Assembly: GCA_001768615.1 (NCBI GenBank)
Contig: MELE01000092.1
Location: forward strand, 1-49,313
Direction: 5' to 3'
DNA: 49,313 bases
Source: Acidobacteria bacterium RIFCSPLOWO2_12_FULL_67_14b
GTDB lineage: Bacteria > Acidobacteriota > Vicinamibacteria > Vicinamibacterales > UBA2999
Part shown: piece after piece, positions 42,742 to 49,313 of the stretch
How positions within the stretch are numbered: the stretch's first letter is position 1
How the letters are laid out: every line of letters starts with the position of its first letter
Made by a program: the position numbers and the translations under genes
Notes under the pieces: generated by a model
What the model was told of the DNA's origin: nothing
The model's input: the letters and a program-made list of their open reading frames with translations, nothing else
The model's database searches: none

Positions 42742-42761
42742 TTGTCACCGCTTGTCACCGC
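42742..42761 (-). promoter_or_regulatory. Perfect tandem decamer upstream of array promoter
   Basis: TTGTCACCGC occurs twice back to back (42742-42751, 42752-42761); on the minus strand it reads GCGGTGACAA twice. It begins 19 bases upstream of the candidate -35 box, where activator sites usually lie. Half-sites one helical turn apart fit a protein bound on one face of the DNA. Role inferred. Confidence 0.5.
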
Positions 42762-42785
42762 CATGATAGGCTCCCGCTGGAAATC

Positions 42786-42875
42786 GGATGATTGGGGACA
42801 GGCCCCCAAAGTCACACTTTTTACGGTATTTCGACTAGAACTCGTGTGATTTTGGGGGCCTGTCCCCGATCATCC
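42786..42875. repeat. Long inverted repeat upstream of soxC
   Basis: Arms of 32 bases (42786-42817 and 42844-42875) match at 30 positions; the core is GGGGACAGGCCCCCAAA. The 26-base loop is AT-richer. Its right end is 15 bases before the soxC-like ATG, so the transcript could fold over the ribosome site region. The sequence resembles dispersed GGGGACAGG-type repeats of environmental bacteria, from memory. It lies between the divergent array promoter and soxC. Confidence 0.8.
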
Positions 42876-42890
42876 CTCCAGGGAGGGCGC

Positions 42891-44138
42891 ATGGAACGGG
42901 CGAAAACCATCACCCGGCGGCGCGTCTTGGCCGCCGGAACCGCGGGAATCATGGGCGCGGCGCTGCCCATCGCCGGCCAGAACGCCGACCAGGCGGCCCG
43001 ACCGAAGGTGCCTGCCGACCCCACCAAGGTGCAGGGTCCGCTGGCCACCGACGTCGGCGGGCGGTCGCCGTTCGAGCGGCCCAGGCGCGTGTCGTTCAGC
43101 GATCGGCGCACTTCGAGCCTCAGCCCGCTCCAGGATCTGGACGGCATCATCACGCCATCCGATCTCCACTTCGAACGGCACCACGGGGGCGTGCCGGCGA
43201 TCGATCCCAGGCAGTACACCCTCCTGATCCACGGCCTGGTCGACCGGCCGCTGGTCTTCACGCTCGAGGATCTCCGCCGCTTCCCCGGGCGCTCGATCAT
43301 CCGGTTCATGGAGTGCTCGGGCAACGGCGGCCGCGCCTATCGCCGCGAAGGCAACCAGACCGACGTCACGCCGCAGCAGATCGACGGCCTGACGAGCACG
43401 AGCGAGTGGACGGGCGTGCCGCTGGCCACGCTGTTCCGCGAGGTCGGCGCGTCACCGAAGGCGAAGTGGTTCCTCGCCGAGGGCAGCGACGCCGCCGTGA
43501 TGACGCGCAGCATCCCGATCGAGAAGGCGTTCGACGATGCGCTGATCGCGTACGGGCAGAACGGCGAGCCGCTGCGCCCCGAGCAGGGCTACCCGGCGCG
43601 GTTGTTCCTGCCGGGCGTCGAAGGCAACGCGAGCGTCAAGTGGCTGCGCCGCATCGAGCTCGCCGATCAGCCGTTCATGACGCGCGAGGAAACCTCGAAG
43701 TACACCGATCCGCTGCCCGACGGCACGGCGCGCATCTTCAGCCTCGACATGGATGCGAAGTCGCTCATCACCGAGCCGTCGTTCCCCGACCAGCTGACGG
43801 GCCCGGGCTGGTGGGAAATCCGCGGCCTCGCCTGGACGGGACGCGGCAGGATCACACGCGTCGACATCAGCGCCGACGGCGGCCGGACGTGGCAGCCGGC
43901 GACGCTCGACGACCCGGTGCTGCCGAAGTGCCACACGCGCTTCCGCCTGCCGTGGCAATGGAAGGGCGGCGAGGCCACGCTGATGAGCCGCGCGACCGAT
44001 GAAACCGGCTATACGCAGCCGACCCTCGACGTACTGATGGCCGCGCGCGGGCCGTCGACCGCGTATCACTTCAATCACATCCGCGCGTGGAAGGTGAACC
44101 CGGATGGGACGGTGAAATTCGCAGGAGGTGGGGCGTGA
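42891..44138 (+). CDS. soxC: SoxC-like molybdopterin sulfite/sulfane dehydrogenase
   Basis: 415 residues of the sulfite oxidase family. Twin-arginine signal (TRRRVLAAGTAGIMGAALP), molybdopterin domain with FMECSGNGGRAYRREGNQ (Cys near 142 as molybdenum ligand), LPGVEGNASVKWLRRIEL, and a C-terminal Ig-like dimerisation domain (VDISADGGRTWQPATLDDP). It oxidises sulfur intermediates or sulfite in the periplasm and passes electrons to a cytochrome. GGGAGGG lies five bases before ATG 42891; the longer open frame from 42792 is the inverted repeat. The next gene, a SoxD-like cytochrome, overlaps by four bases (GTGA). No soxXYZAB genes are in the window. Confidence 0.88.
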   Translation: MERAKTITRRRVLAAGTAGIMGAALPIAGQNADQAARPKVPADPTKVQGPLATDVGGRSPFERPRRVSFSDRRTSSLSPLQDLDGIITPSDLHFERHHGGVPAIDPRQYTLLIHGLVDRPLVFTLEDLRRFPGRSIIRFMECSGNGGRAYRREGNQTDVTPQQIDGLTSTSEWTGVPLATLFREVGASPKAKWFLAEGSDAAVMTRSIPIEKAFDDALIAYGQNGEPLRPEQGYPARLFLPGVEGNASVKWLRRIELADQPFMTREETSKYTDPLPDGTARIFSLDMDAKSLITEPSFPDQLTGPGWWEIRGLAWTGRGRITRVDISADGGRTWQPATLDDPVLPKCHTRFRLPWQWKGGEATLMSRATDETGYTQPTLDVLMAARGPSTAYHFNHIRAWKVNPDGTVKFAGGGA

Positions 44139-44710
44139 AGGCTTGGGGCCTGAGGCTTGTGGCTTGCGGCCTGCCGCTGTTTCTGGTCGTCGCTGTCACT
44201 GCCCAAACACAAAGATCACAACCGCGATTCGGAATTGGTCGTCCGGCGACGCCGGACGAGATCAAGGCGATCGACATCGACGTCATGCCTGATGGCCGCG
44301 GTCTGCCGCCGGGCCGCGGCACCGTACAAGAGGGTGCCTCCCTCTACGCTCAGAAGTGCCAATCGTGCCATGGTGTCAATGGCCAAGGAGCTTCGGCGGA
44401 GCGATTGGTCGATCGCGAATCGGGTAAGAACTGGGACTTCGCCATCAACCCGAAGCTGGTGAAGACGGTCGGCAACTACTGGCCCTACGCGACCACGCTC
44501 TTCGACTACACCTCTCGCGCGATGCCGTTCATGCAGCCGGGCACGCTCGCGCCCAACGAAACCTACGCGCTCGTCGCCTACATCCTCGCGCTCAACAAGA
44601 TCGTGGCCGAGGACGCCGTGATGGATCCGGCAACGCTGCCGAAGGTCGTGATGCCGTCGCGCGACAAGTTCGTCATCGATAACCGCAAGGGCGGGAAGGT
44701 CATAAAGTAA
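44135..44710 (+). CDS. soxD: SoxD-like periplasmic cytochrome c
   Basis: 191 residues from GTG 44135, which overlaps the soxC stop (GTGA) and follows AGGAGG by six bases. Signal peptide (LRLVACGLPLFLVVAVTAQ), then IGRPATPDEIKAIDIDVMPDGRGLP, a SoxD-type start, and the c-heme site CQSCH at 75-79. The sixth ligand is probably a methionine in MPFMQPGTL. Single-heme, short for SoxD (which often carries a longer C-terminal part), so it may instead be a SorB-like partner. It accepts electrons from the SoxC-like enzyme. Confidence 0.82.
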   Translation: MKAWGLRLVACGLPLFLVVAVTAQTQRSQPRFGIGRPATPDEIKAIDIDVMPDGRGLPPGRGTVQEGASLYAQKCQSCHGVNGQGASAERLVDRESGKNWDFAINPKLVKTVGNYWPYATTLFDYTSRAMPFMQPGTLAPNETYALVAYILALNKIVAEDAVMDPATLPKVVMPSRDKFVIDNRKGGKVIK

Positions 44711-44746
44711 GGTGCGTGCGGTGCGTACGGTGCCTCAAGTGCCTAC
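44711..44746. repeat. Period-9 array filling a convergent gap
   Basis: Four nonamers: GGTGCGTGC, GGTGCGTAC, GGTGCCTCA, AGTGCCTAC. It begins at the first base after the soxD stop and runs through the stop codon (44743-44745) of the convergent Skp-like gene, so it makes up the whole 32-bp gap. Confidence 0.65.
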
Positions 44747-45282
44747 GGGGTTGCGTCAAGTCGTTTGACGACCTCGTCGGAGATATCGAGTGAGGGGTTC
44801 CACCAGATGATCGGCGCCTGCTCCAGGCCGAACACGAAGTGGAGCCCCTTCTCTTTCGAGATCTGATCGACGACCGGCATCAGCTTCAACCGGAACTCCG
44901 CTTCGAACTGCGTCTGCATTCCCTGCAGCTCCGCTTGCGCGTCCTGCTGGAAGCGCTGGAAGTCGATGCGACCCTTTTCGAAGGCCTTCTGCAGATCGGC
45001 CAGGGCGCGCGCGCTCATCACGCTGCCCCGCTGTTGCAGTTCGACTTGTTGCGTCTCGAGCTCGGCGGCCTTGATCGCGGCCTCCGCTGCCTTCTTCTTG
45101 CCGGCTTCCTCGAGTCGCGCGAGCGCGGCCTTGCCGGCTCTACTCGATTGCGCGACGTACGACAGGTTCACCGCGGCGATGCGGACCTGATCGACGGCTT
45201 GCGCGGCGAGCGGCGCGTTCGATGCGGCGGCGACGAGCGCGGTGATGGCAACGGCGCGGACAATTCGGCTGGCGTACAGCAT
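44743..45282 (-). CDS. Skp/OmpH-like periplasmic chaperone
   Basis: 179 residues. Signal peptide (cleavage near LAAQA), a short strand VRIAAVNLSYVAQSS, then two long antiparallel helices (KKKAAEAAIKAAELETQQVE; KGRIDFQRFQQDAQAELQ), and the closing strand GLHFVFGLEQAPIIWWNP. This is the fold plan of Skp/OmpH, which holds unfolded outer-membrane proteins in the periplasm; the many predicted barrels in this window are possible clients (inference). No lpxD or bamA is next to it, unlike in Proteobacteria. It starts at ATG 45282 and is convergent with soxD. Confidence 0.82.
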   Translation of the reverse strand: MLYASRIVRAVAITALVAAASNAPLAAQAVDQVRIAAVNLSYVAQSSRAGKAALARLEEAGKKKAAEAAIKAAELETQQVELQQRGSVMSARALADLQKAFEKGRIDFQRFQQDAQAELQGMQTQFEAEFRLKLMPVVDQISKEKGLHFVFGLEQAPIIWWNPSLDISDEVVKRLDATP

Positions 45283-45326
45283 TCTGGCCTCCCGCGCTTT
45301 TGACGCAAGAGGCCAGATATTGGCCT

Positions 45327-45368
45327 TGAAAGCCGAAAGCTGAAAGCTGAAAGCTGAAAGCTGAAGGC
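45327..45368 (-). repeat. Period-7 array, 6 units
   Basis: TGAAAGC, CGAAAGC, then TGAAAGC three times and TGAAGGC. On the minus strand the units read GCTTTCA/GCTTTCG, the same heptamer as at 19.2 and 46.8 kb. It ends on the first base of the stop codon triplet (45368-45370) of the cytochrome/copper monooxygenase gene and lies between it and the Skp-like gene. Confidence 0.85.
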
Positions 45369-46801
45369 TACTGTCTCTGCTGCGTGACCGGCTTGAGGAT
45401 CGTGAGGTCCTGCGAGTCGACCGAGTATTCGGTGAACGGCTGGTACATCTCGTCCCAGCTCTGCTCCGACCAGTAGACCTCGAGCTGCGGTCCCGGGTTC
45501 CATTTGTTGCGGACCGAGTTGTCGTAGACGCCGATGCCGCTGATCTTGCTGCCCGCCGGAATTTTCAGCGGCTCGGCCAGCTCGTAGTTGAACTGCCAGT
45601 TGAAGTCGAACTTCGGCACGTTGAGGATCACCTGCTCGCGCCCGTCGGGATAGGTGACGACCCACTTCAGGCTCTTGCCGCGCAAGTGCATGTGCGGCGA
45701 CATCGCGTAGAGCGTGATGTCTTCGGTGACCGGCGTGATGCCGGTGAGCTTCCAGTTCTCGGCGTAGGGCGGGATGTTCGGCGTCGTGCGGCTGCGGCGC
45801 GTGCTGCCCGGGTCCGCCTTGTATTCCGTCTCGCGGCCTTCGGCGCGATAGATCGACAGGCCACCCTTGGTCGTGGCCAGCGGATCGCCGGCCTGGCGGA
45901 TCAGCACCTCGTGCGTCACCGGCACCTTGTTGAACCAGATGCCCAGCTTCGTCCGATCTTTCTGCGGCGTGCCGGTCGGGTTGTAATGCATCTGCCAGCT
46001 CACGTACTTGCCGGCGGGAATGCGCTTGCCGATGTTCGGGCGGTGACGATCGAGACCACGGCCGGGCACCCACGACAGCAGCTTGCTCGATCCGGGCAGG
46101 CCGCTATCGGTCGACGGCAATCCGCGCGAGCCACGGTCGCTGATGACCTTGCCGTTCTCATCGACGATGCGACCGTTGACCAGCCGCGTGCCTTCCGGCA
46201 GGTCGACGAAGTAGATGCCGGCGTGATGCAGCACCGAACGATTGCTCGGGTGCAGCTCGACGACCTCGGCGAAACGGTCCTCGCTCCACGGCACCTTCGA
46301 ATAGAACATCTGCACGCCGACTTCGCCTTCCGCCGGGATGTCGAACTCCACCGGCATCTCGAGCACCGCGTCAGGCTCGGTCCCGTAGGTCCAGCCCGAG
46401 GCGAGCGATGGCACAGCGGGCATGTCGGCCATGTTGCCCTTCACGGCCCCGCCATCGACCCAGGCGGCGATGGTGTCGATCTCCTTTTGCGTGAGGCTGA
46501 CGTCGTTGCGCATCGGCAGCGTCTCTGTCATGTCCGCGCCCCACGGCGGCATCTCGCGCGCCACGACCTTCGACTTGATCGCCTTGGCCCACGGCCGCGC
46601 GTCTTCGTACGACAGCAGCGCCATCGGCGCCACTTCGCCGGGGCGATGGCAGTTCGCGCACTTGTTGAACATGATCGGCGCGACGTCTTTGGCAAACGTC
46701 GGCGCCTTGGCAGCGGCCCTGGCGGGCGTTGGCGATTGTGCGGTGGCCGTGAACGAAGTCAGGGTTGCCACGCCGACAACGACGAGCAGCAGACGCTTCA
46801 T
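45368..46801 (-). CDS. Cytochrome c - copper type II monooxygenase-like fusion 2
   Basis: 477 residues. Signal peptide (MKRLLLVVVGVATLTSFTATAQ), cytochrome c domain with CANCH near 47-51 and PMALLSYEDARPWAKAI, MPPWG. The C-terminal PHM-like part has HHAGIYF, WQMHYNPTG and SPHMHLRGKSLKW as candidate copper-binding histidines. Paralogue of the gene at 9.8-11.1 kb but more typical, since HMHLRGK is the commonest form of this motif in bacterial copies. Periplasmic; substrate unknown. Flanked on both sides by period-7 arrays. Confidence 0.83.
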   Translation of the reverse strand: MKRLLLVVVGVATLTSFTATAQSPTPARAAAKAPTFAKDVAPIMFNKCANCHRPGEVAPMALLSYEDARPWAKAIKSKVVAREMPPWGADMTETLPMRNDVSLTQKEIDTIAAWVDGGAVKGNMADMPAVPSLASGWTYGTEPDAVLEMPVEFDIPAEGEVGVQMFYSKVPWSEDRFAEVVELHPSNRSVLHHAGIYFVDLPEGTRLVNGRIVDENGKVISDRGSRGLPSTDSGLPGSSKLLSWVPGRGLDRHRPNIGKRIPAGKYVSWQMHYNPTGTPQKDRTKLGIWFNKVPVTHEVLIRQAGDPLATTKGGLSIYRAEGRETEYKADPGSTRRSRTTPNIPPYAENWKLTGITPVTEDITLYAMSPHMHLRGKSLKWVVTYPDGREQVILNVPKFDFNWQFNYELAEPLKIPAGSKISGIGVYDNSVRNKWNPGPQLEVYWSEQSWDEMYQPFTEYSVDSQDLTILKPVTQQRQ

Positions 46802-46808
46802 CCTGTTC

Positions 46809-46892
46809 CCTTTCGGCTTTCGGCTTTCGGCTTTCAGCTCTCGGCTCTCGGAGCCCGGAGCCCGGAGCCCGGAGCCCAGAGCCCGGAGCCCG
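46809..46892 (+). repeat. Period-7 array, 12 units
   Basis: Twelve heptamers without a break: CCTTTCG, GCTTTCG twice, GCTTTCA, GCTCTCG twice, GAGCCCG three times, GAGCCCA, GAGCCCG twice. The shift from GCTTTCG through GCTCTCG to GAGCCCG shows one evolving array rather than two. It lies in the 114-bp gap between the cytochrome fusion and the small secreted protein gene. Confidence 0.9.
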
Positions 46893-46915
46893 AATCAAGT
46901 TCCCGGGATAGTAGC

Positions 46916-47287
46916 CTATTTCGGCGCGCTTGACGCGCAGGACGCGACGGCCTCGACGATGGAGGTCATGTTGAGGCGGCTGACCGGCGTGGCCTTGATG
47001 AACAGGCCCCTGACCACCACCGTGCGATCGCGAAGCGTGGGCAGGCTGAACTCGCCGACGCCCAGCAATCTGAACGAGTTCTTGCCGTCGGGCGGCGTCT
47101 TGGGGATGTCGGCGCCCTGGGCCTGGTTGGCAATGCTGGGCACCGGATCGGTGGCGGCCACCACCATCCAGTTGCCGGCGCCCTGCTCGCGGAGGCACCC
47201 GGTCACGCTCACGATCTCCACCTTGGCAGGCGCCGGCGTTTGTACCACCGCCGTCAGTAGGAGGACGAGCGCAGACCAGGCATTCAT
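46916..47287 (-). CDS. Small secreted hypothetical protein
   Basis: 123 residues. Signal peptide (MNAWSALVLLLTAVVQTPAPA), then a beta-rich body: VEIVSVTGCLREQGAGNWMVV, NSFRLLGVGEFSLPTLRDRTVVVRGLFI, with two cysteines (CLREQ and SCASS) that could pair. The pattern V-x-G-C-L at the N-terminal strand is common in small Acidobacteriota secreted proteins with an OB-like fold. Function unknown. Its ATG is part of a 15-bp palindrome shared with the divergent HupE gene. Confidence 0.65.
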   Translation of the reverse strand: MNAWSALVLLLTAVVQTPAPAKVEIVSVTGCLREQGAGNWMVVAATDPVPSIANQAQGADIPKTPPDGKNSFRLLGVGEFSLPTLRDRTVVVRGLFIKATPVSRLNMTSIVEAVASCASSAPK

Positions 47288-47299
47288 ACGGGCCGTATG
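47285..47299. repeat. Palindrome spanning two divergent start codons
   Basis: CATACGG-G-CCGTATG. The first three bases are the complement of the small secreted protein ATG and the last three are the annotated ATG of the HupE-like gene, leaving nine bases between divergent starts and no room for ribosome sites. Either the messages are leaderless or at least one start lies further in. Confidence 0.5.
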
Positions 47300-48427
47300 A
47301 TACCCGACGTGGTCCTTCGACTCGATGGACTTCGTAAACGAAGTCCATCTCGCTCAGGACGATTGGCGCTCGCGATCTGGGCGATCCTCGTCGCCACGCT
47401 CGCGCCAATCGCGCACGAGGCCGAGCGCACGCGGGTCACGCTGTCGTTCTCGGCCGACGGCCGCTTCGTCCTGGAGGTCGCCAACGATCCGCTGTGGCTG
47501 CTGATGCGGCTCGAGACGTTTGCCGGCGGCCTGGTGCCGGCGAACATGGCGCCCGCGGCGCGCGACGCCCGCCTCGCGCAACTGGGTGCGGTGTTCGCGG
47601 ATCGGATCGTGTTGTTCGTGGACGGGCACGAAGTGCGAGCCGAGTCCGTGGCGTATTTGCCCCCCGCGGAATCCGATGCGCTGGCCGCGTTCAGGTTGCA
47701 CGGAAGAATGCCGCGAAGCGCCTCCACTCTGCGTTGGCTGTACGGCCTCGTCGCCGATCCCTACCCGCTGGAGATCCGCCAGGCCGGCGGCTCCTCGGCC
47801 ATCGAATGGATCCACGGCACCAACTGGAGCAGCGTGATCGATCTCACGCGGAGCTTGCCGCGCCAGACGCGCTGGGCGATCGCGCGGGAGTACCTCTGGC
47901 TCGGTTACACGCACATCCTGCCGAAGGGCCTGGATCACATCCTGTTCGTGCTCGGCCTCTTCCTGTTGAGCCCGAGGCTGAAGCCGATGCTGCTGCAGGT
48001 CACCGCCTTCACGATCGCCCACTCGATCACGCTCGGCCTGTCGATCTACGGCGTCGTCTCGCTGCCCTCGCGCGTAGTGGAGCCGCTGATCGCGTTGTCG
48101 ATCGCCTACGTCGCGATCGAGAACCTGTTGACCCGCGAGCTGAAGCCGTGGCGCCTCGCGCTCGTGTTCATGTTCGGATTGCTGCACGGGCTGGGCTTCG
48201 CCGGCGTGCTCCGGGAGCTCGGACTGCCGCGCGAGGAGTTCCTCACGGGCCTGCTCACGTTCAACCTGGGTGTGGAAGGCGGCCAGCTGACCGTGATTGC
48301 CATCGCGACGCTCGTCGCGTGGCCGGCGATGACACGAGGCTGGTACCGCCACCGTGTGGTGATACCAGCCTCGTTGGTGATTGCCGCGATCGGGCTCTAT
48401 TGGACGATCGTGCGGAGCGCAGCGTAG
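47297..48427 (+). CDS. HupE/UreJ-family membrane protein
   Basis: 376 residues. A signal-like hydrophobic stretch near 25-40 (LALAIWAILVATLAPIAHE) precedes a soluble periplasmic N-terminal domain (about 40-195). Then come about six membrane helices with the HupE/UreJ_2 histidine signature: GYTHILPKGLDHILFVLGLF, TIAHSITLGLSI, FMFGLLHGLGFAGVL, NLGVEGGQ. Members are linked to nickel or cobalt uptake, but proteins with this long N-terminal domain are of unproven role. The first 22 residues are partly encoded by a palindrome, so TTG 47363, with AGGA upstream, is an alternative start. Confidence 0.82.
   Translation: MIPDVVLRLDGLRKRSPSRSGRLALAIWAILVATLAPIAHEAERTRVTLSFSADGRFVLEVANDPLWLLMRLETFAGGLVPANMAPAARDARLAQLGAVFADRIVLFVDGHEVRAESVAYLPPAESDALAAFRLHGRMPRSASTLRWLYGLVADPYPLEIRQAGGSSAIEWIHGTNWSSVIDLTRSLPRQTRWAIAREYLWLGYTHILPKGLDHILFVLGLFLLSPRLKPMLLQVTAFTIAHSITLGLSIYGVVSLPSRVVEPLIALSIAYVAIENLLTRELKPWRLALVFMFGLLHGLGFAGVLRELGLPREEFLTGLLTFNLGVEGGQLTVIAIATLVAWPAMTRGWYRHRVVIPASLVIAAIGLYWTIVRSAA
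47324..47349 (+). repeat. Perfect palindrome in the HupE gene start region
   Basis: GATGGACTTCGT (47324-47335), AA, ACGAAGTCCATC (47338-47349), with outer GTCCT (47312-47316) pairing AGGAC (47356-47360). The flanks TCCTTCGACTCG and CTCGCTCAGGA match a dispersed repeat frequent in GC-rich bacteria (from memory). Confidence 0.75.
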
Positions 48428-48440
48428 GGTCAGACCCCTA
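48424..48440. repeat. GTAG-headed mini-palindrome between convergent genes
   Basis: GTAGGGTCAGACCCCTA. It covers the HupE stop (48425-48427) and the stop of the NHL gene (48438-48440). Short GGGTC-A-GACCC stem; it may mark a transcription end for both genes. Confidence 0.45.
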
Positions 48441-49313
48441 TTTCGCGAACTTCTGAATGCGCTGGCCGTAGGTGTCGGCGGCGTAGACCGCGCCCTTCGA
48501 GTCGACGACGATGCCGTGCACCCAGTCGAACTCGCCGGGGCCGAGGCCCTGCTTGCCCCAGGTGGCGACGACCTTGCCGTCCTTCAACGACAGTTTGTGC
48601 ACGCGCTCCAGCGCGTGATCCGCGATGAACGCGAAGCCATCGTCGCCCTTGCGTGAAATGCCGATGTCCCAGGGGTTCCAGCCCTCGACCTTGATCTCGC
48701 GGAGGTAATTCAGGTTCTTGTCGTAGACCTGCAGGCGATGGCCCTCGCGGTCGATGATGTAGAGGTTCTCCTGCGCGTCGACCGCGAGCTTGTGCGGCAG
48801 GACCCACTCGCCGGGACCGTTGCCCTTGTCGGTCGGGCCGCCCGCTCCCTTGCCGACCTGCTTGAGGAACTTGCCAGCCTTGTCGAATATCGCCACGCGG
48901 TTGTTGCCATAACCGTCGGTGACGACGATGTTGCCGTTCCTGAGCACGGCGATGCCGGAGGGCAAGTCGAAGTGCGTGGCGTCGTTGCCTTTTTCACCGG
49001 TGGTCCCGAGCTGCATCAGGAACTTGTCGAGCTTCGGGCTGAGCTTCACGATGCGATGGGCATCGCGCTCGATCATGTAGACGTTGCCCTCCCAGTCGAC
49101 GGCGCCTGAGTGCTGCCAGTTCGGGTTGAGCGTCTTGCCGTTGATCTCCTGATCGCCGCCGGCCATCACGAGGTTGCCTGCGGCATCGAACACCATGATC
49201 GGCTTGGCGCCGCGGTTGAACACGTAGATGCGATCTTGCGCGTCGATGGCGAGCCCGGAGATGCCGGGCTGGTTGGTCGGGCCGGCAGCGTTGCCGCCGC
49301 CGCCGCCACCCGC
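48438..49313 (-). CDS. NHL-repeat beta-propeller protein (5' end outside window)
   Basis: About 292 residues are visible; the N-terminus lies beyond the window end, where the sequence is a Gly-rich stretch (GGGGGNAAGPTNQPG). NHL-type blades are seen one after another: GLAIDAQDRIYVFNRG, VDWEGNVYMIERDAHRIVKL, GIAVLRNGNIVVTDGYGNNRVAIFD, KLAVDAQENLYIIDREGHRLQVYD and GIVVDSKGAVYAADTYGQRIQKF. The fold is a six-bladed propeller as in peptidyl-alpha-hydroxyglycine alpha-amidating lyase-like and NHL proteins; a lyase-type active site cannot be checked on this fragment. It is probably secreted. Convergent with HupE. Confidence 0.85.
   Translation of the reverse strand, partial: AGGGGGGNAAGPTNQPGISGLAIDAQDRIYVFNRGAKPIMVFDAAGNLVMAGGDQEINGKTLNPNWQHSGAVDWEGNVYMIERDAHRIVKLSPKLDKFLMQLGTTGEKGNDATHFDLPSGIAVLRNGNIVVTDGYGNNRVAIFDKAGKFLKQVGKGAGGPTDKGNGPGEWVLPHKLAVDAQENLYIIDREGHRLQVYDKNLNYLREIKVEGWNPWDIGISRKGDDGFAFIADHALERVHKLSLKDGKVVATWGKQGLGPGEFDWVHGIVVDSKGAVYAADTYGQRIQKFAK

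Noticed and set aside
42792-42890. N-terminal extension of soxC
   Set aside because: It is translated inverted repeat; the Tat signal begins at 42891 after GGGAGGG.
46809-46892. CRISPR-like array
   Set aside because: Seven-base units without spacers; no cas genes.
1-49313. Mobile element, tRNA or rRNA genes
   Set aside because: No transposase, integrase, tRNA fold or rRNA sequence was recognised; duplicated genes appear to be tandem paralogues rather than transposed copies.

Overview
The window is GC-rich, tightly packed bacterial DNA. The gene content includes secreted DUF5916 beta-barrel proteins, a sortilin/BNR-type exoprotein, paired DUF1592/DUF1552 proteins, periplasmic ankyrin proteins, cytochrome c/copper monooxygenase fusions and a SoxCD-type pair. 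This resembles an environmental Acidobacteriota genome of the Vicinamibacteria type. That assignment is inferred from gene content; there is no rRNA or other phylogenetic marker to fix it. I found no tRNA, rRNA, CRISPR array, transposase or integrase.

Layout. (1) 1-3.7 kb, minus strand: an amidohydrolase translationally coupled (ATGA) to a Ser/Thr kinase broken by an internal deletion, then a DUF5916 gene cut by the window edge. (2) 3.7-7.9 kb, plus strand: a threonine/isoleucine module made of a Thr-rich leader peptide, a strong intrinsic terminator with a competing structure (a classical attenuator), a fused aspartokinase-homoserine dehydrogenase, and threonine ammonia-lyase. (3) 8.0-8.8 kb: a small ORF overlapping a minimal nucleotidyltransferase, then a probable remnant of an alpha-hydroxy-acid dehydrogenase. 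(4) 8.8-15.1 kb, minus strand: secreted protein, cytochrome c/copper monooxygenase fusion, TPR-gluzincin peptidase, membrane MutS-like ATPase and a glycine-zipper lipoprotein. (5) 15.3-25.2 kb: a large sortilin-like protein on plus; a coiled-coil protein, two DUF5916 proteins and a class III aminotransferase on minus.

(6) 25.2-42.7 kb, minus strand, is the striking part. The triad DUF1592 cytochrome - Tat-exported DUF1552 (HxxSHH) - ankyrin protein occurs three times in a row and runs into a DUF5916 gene, with almost no spacing. All three ankyrin proteins are predicted to be exported and end in the same tail, HKC-x-x-C-stop. A candidate promoter with a perfect tandem decamer upstream precedes the whole array. 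The likely picture is a periplasmic redox system amplified by tandem duplication; its substrate is unknown.

(7) 42.8-49.3 kb: SoxC/SoxD-like molybdenum oxidoreductase and cytochrome, a Skp/OmpH-like chaperone, a second cytochrome c/copper monooxygenase fusion, a small secreted protein divergent from a HupE/UreJ membrane protein, and an NHL beta-propeller protein cut by the window end.

The window also carries several kinds of small repeat. There are GTAG- or GTGG-headed palindromes at gene ends, including the same slot in all three triads. There are period-7 arrays of 6, 6 and 12 units, a period-9 array, a 32-bp-arm inverted repeat before soxC, and GC-rich palindromic elements inside coding sequence that are translated in frame.
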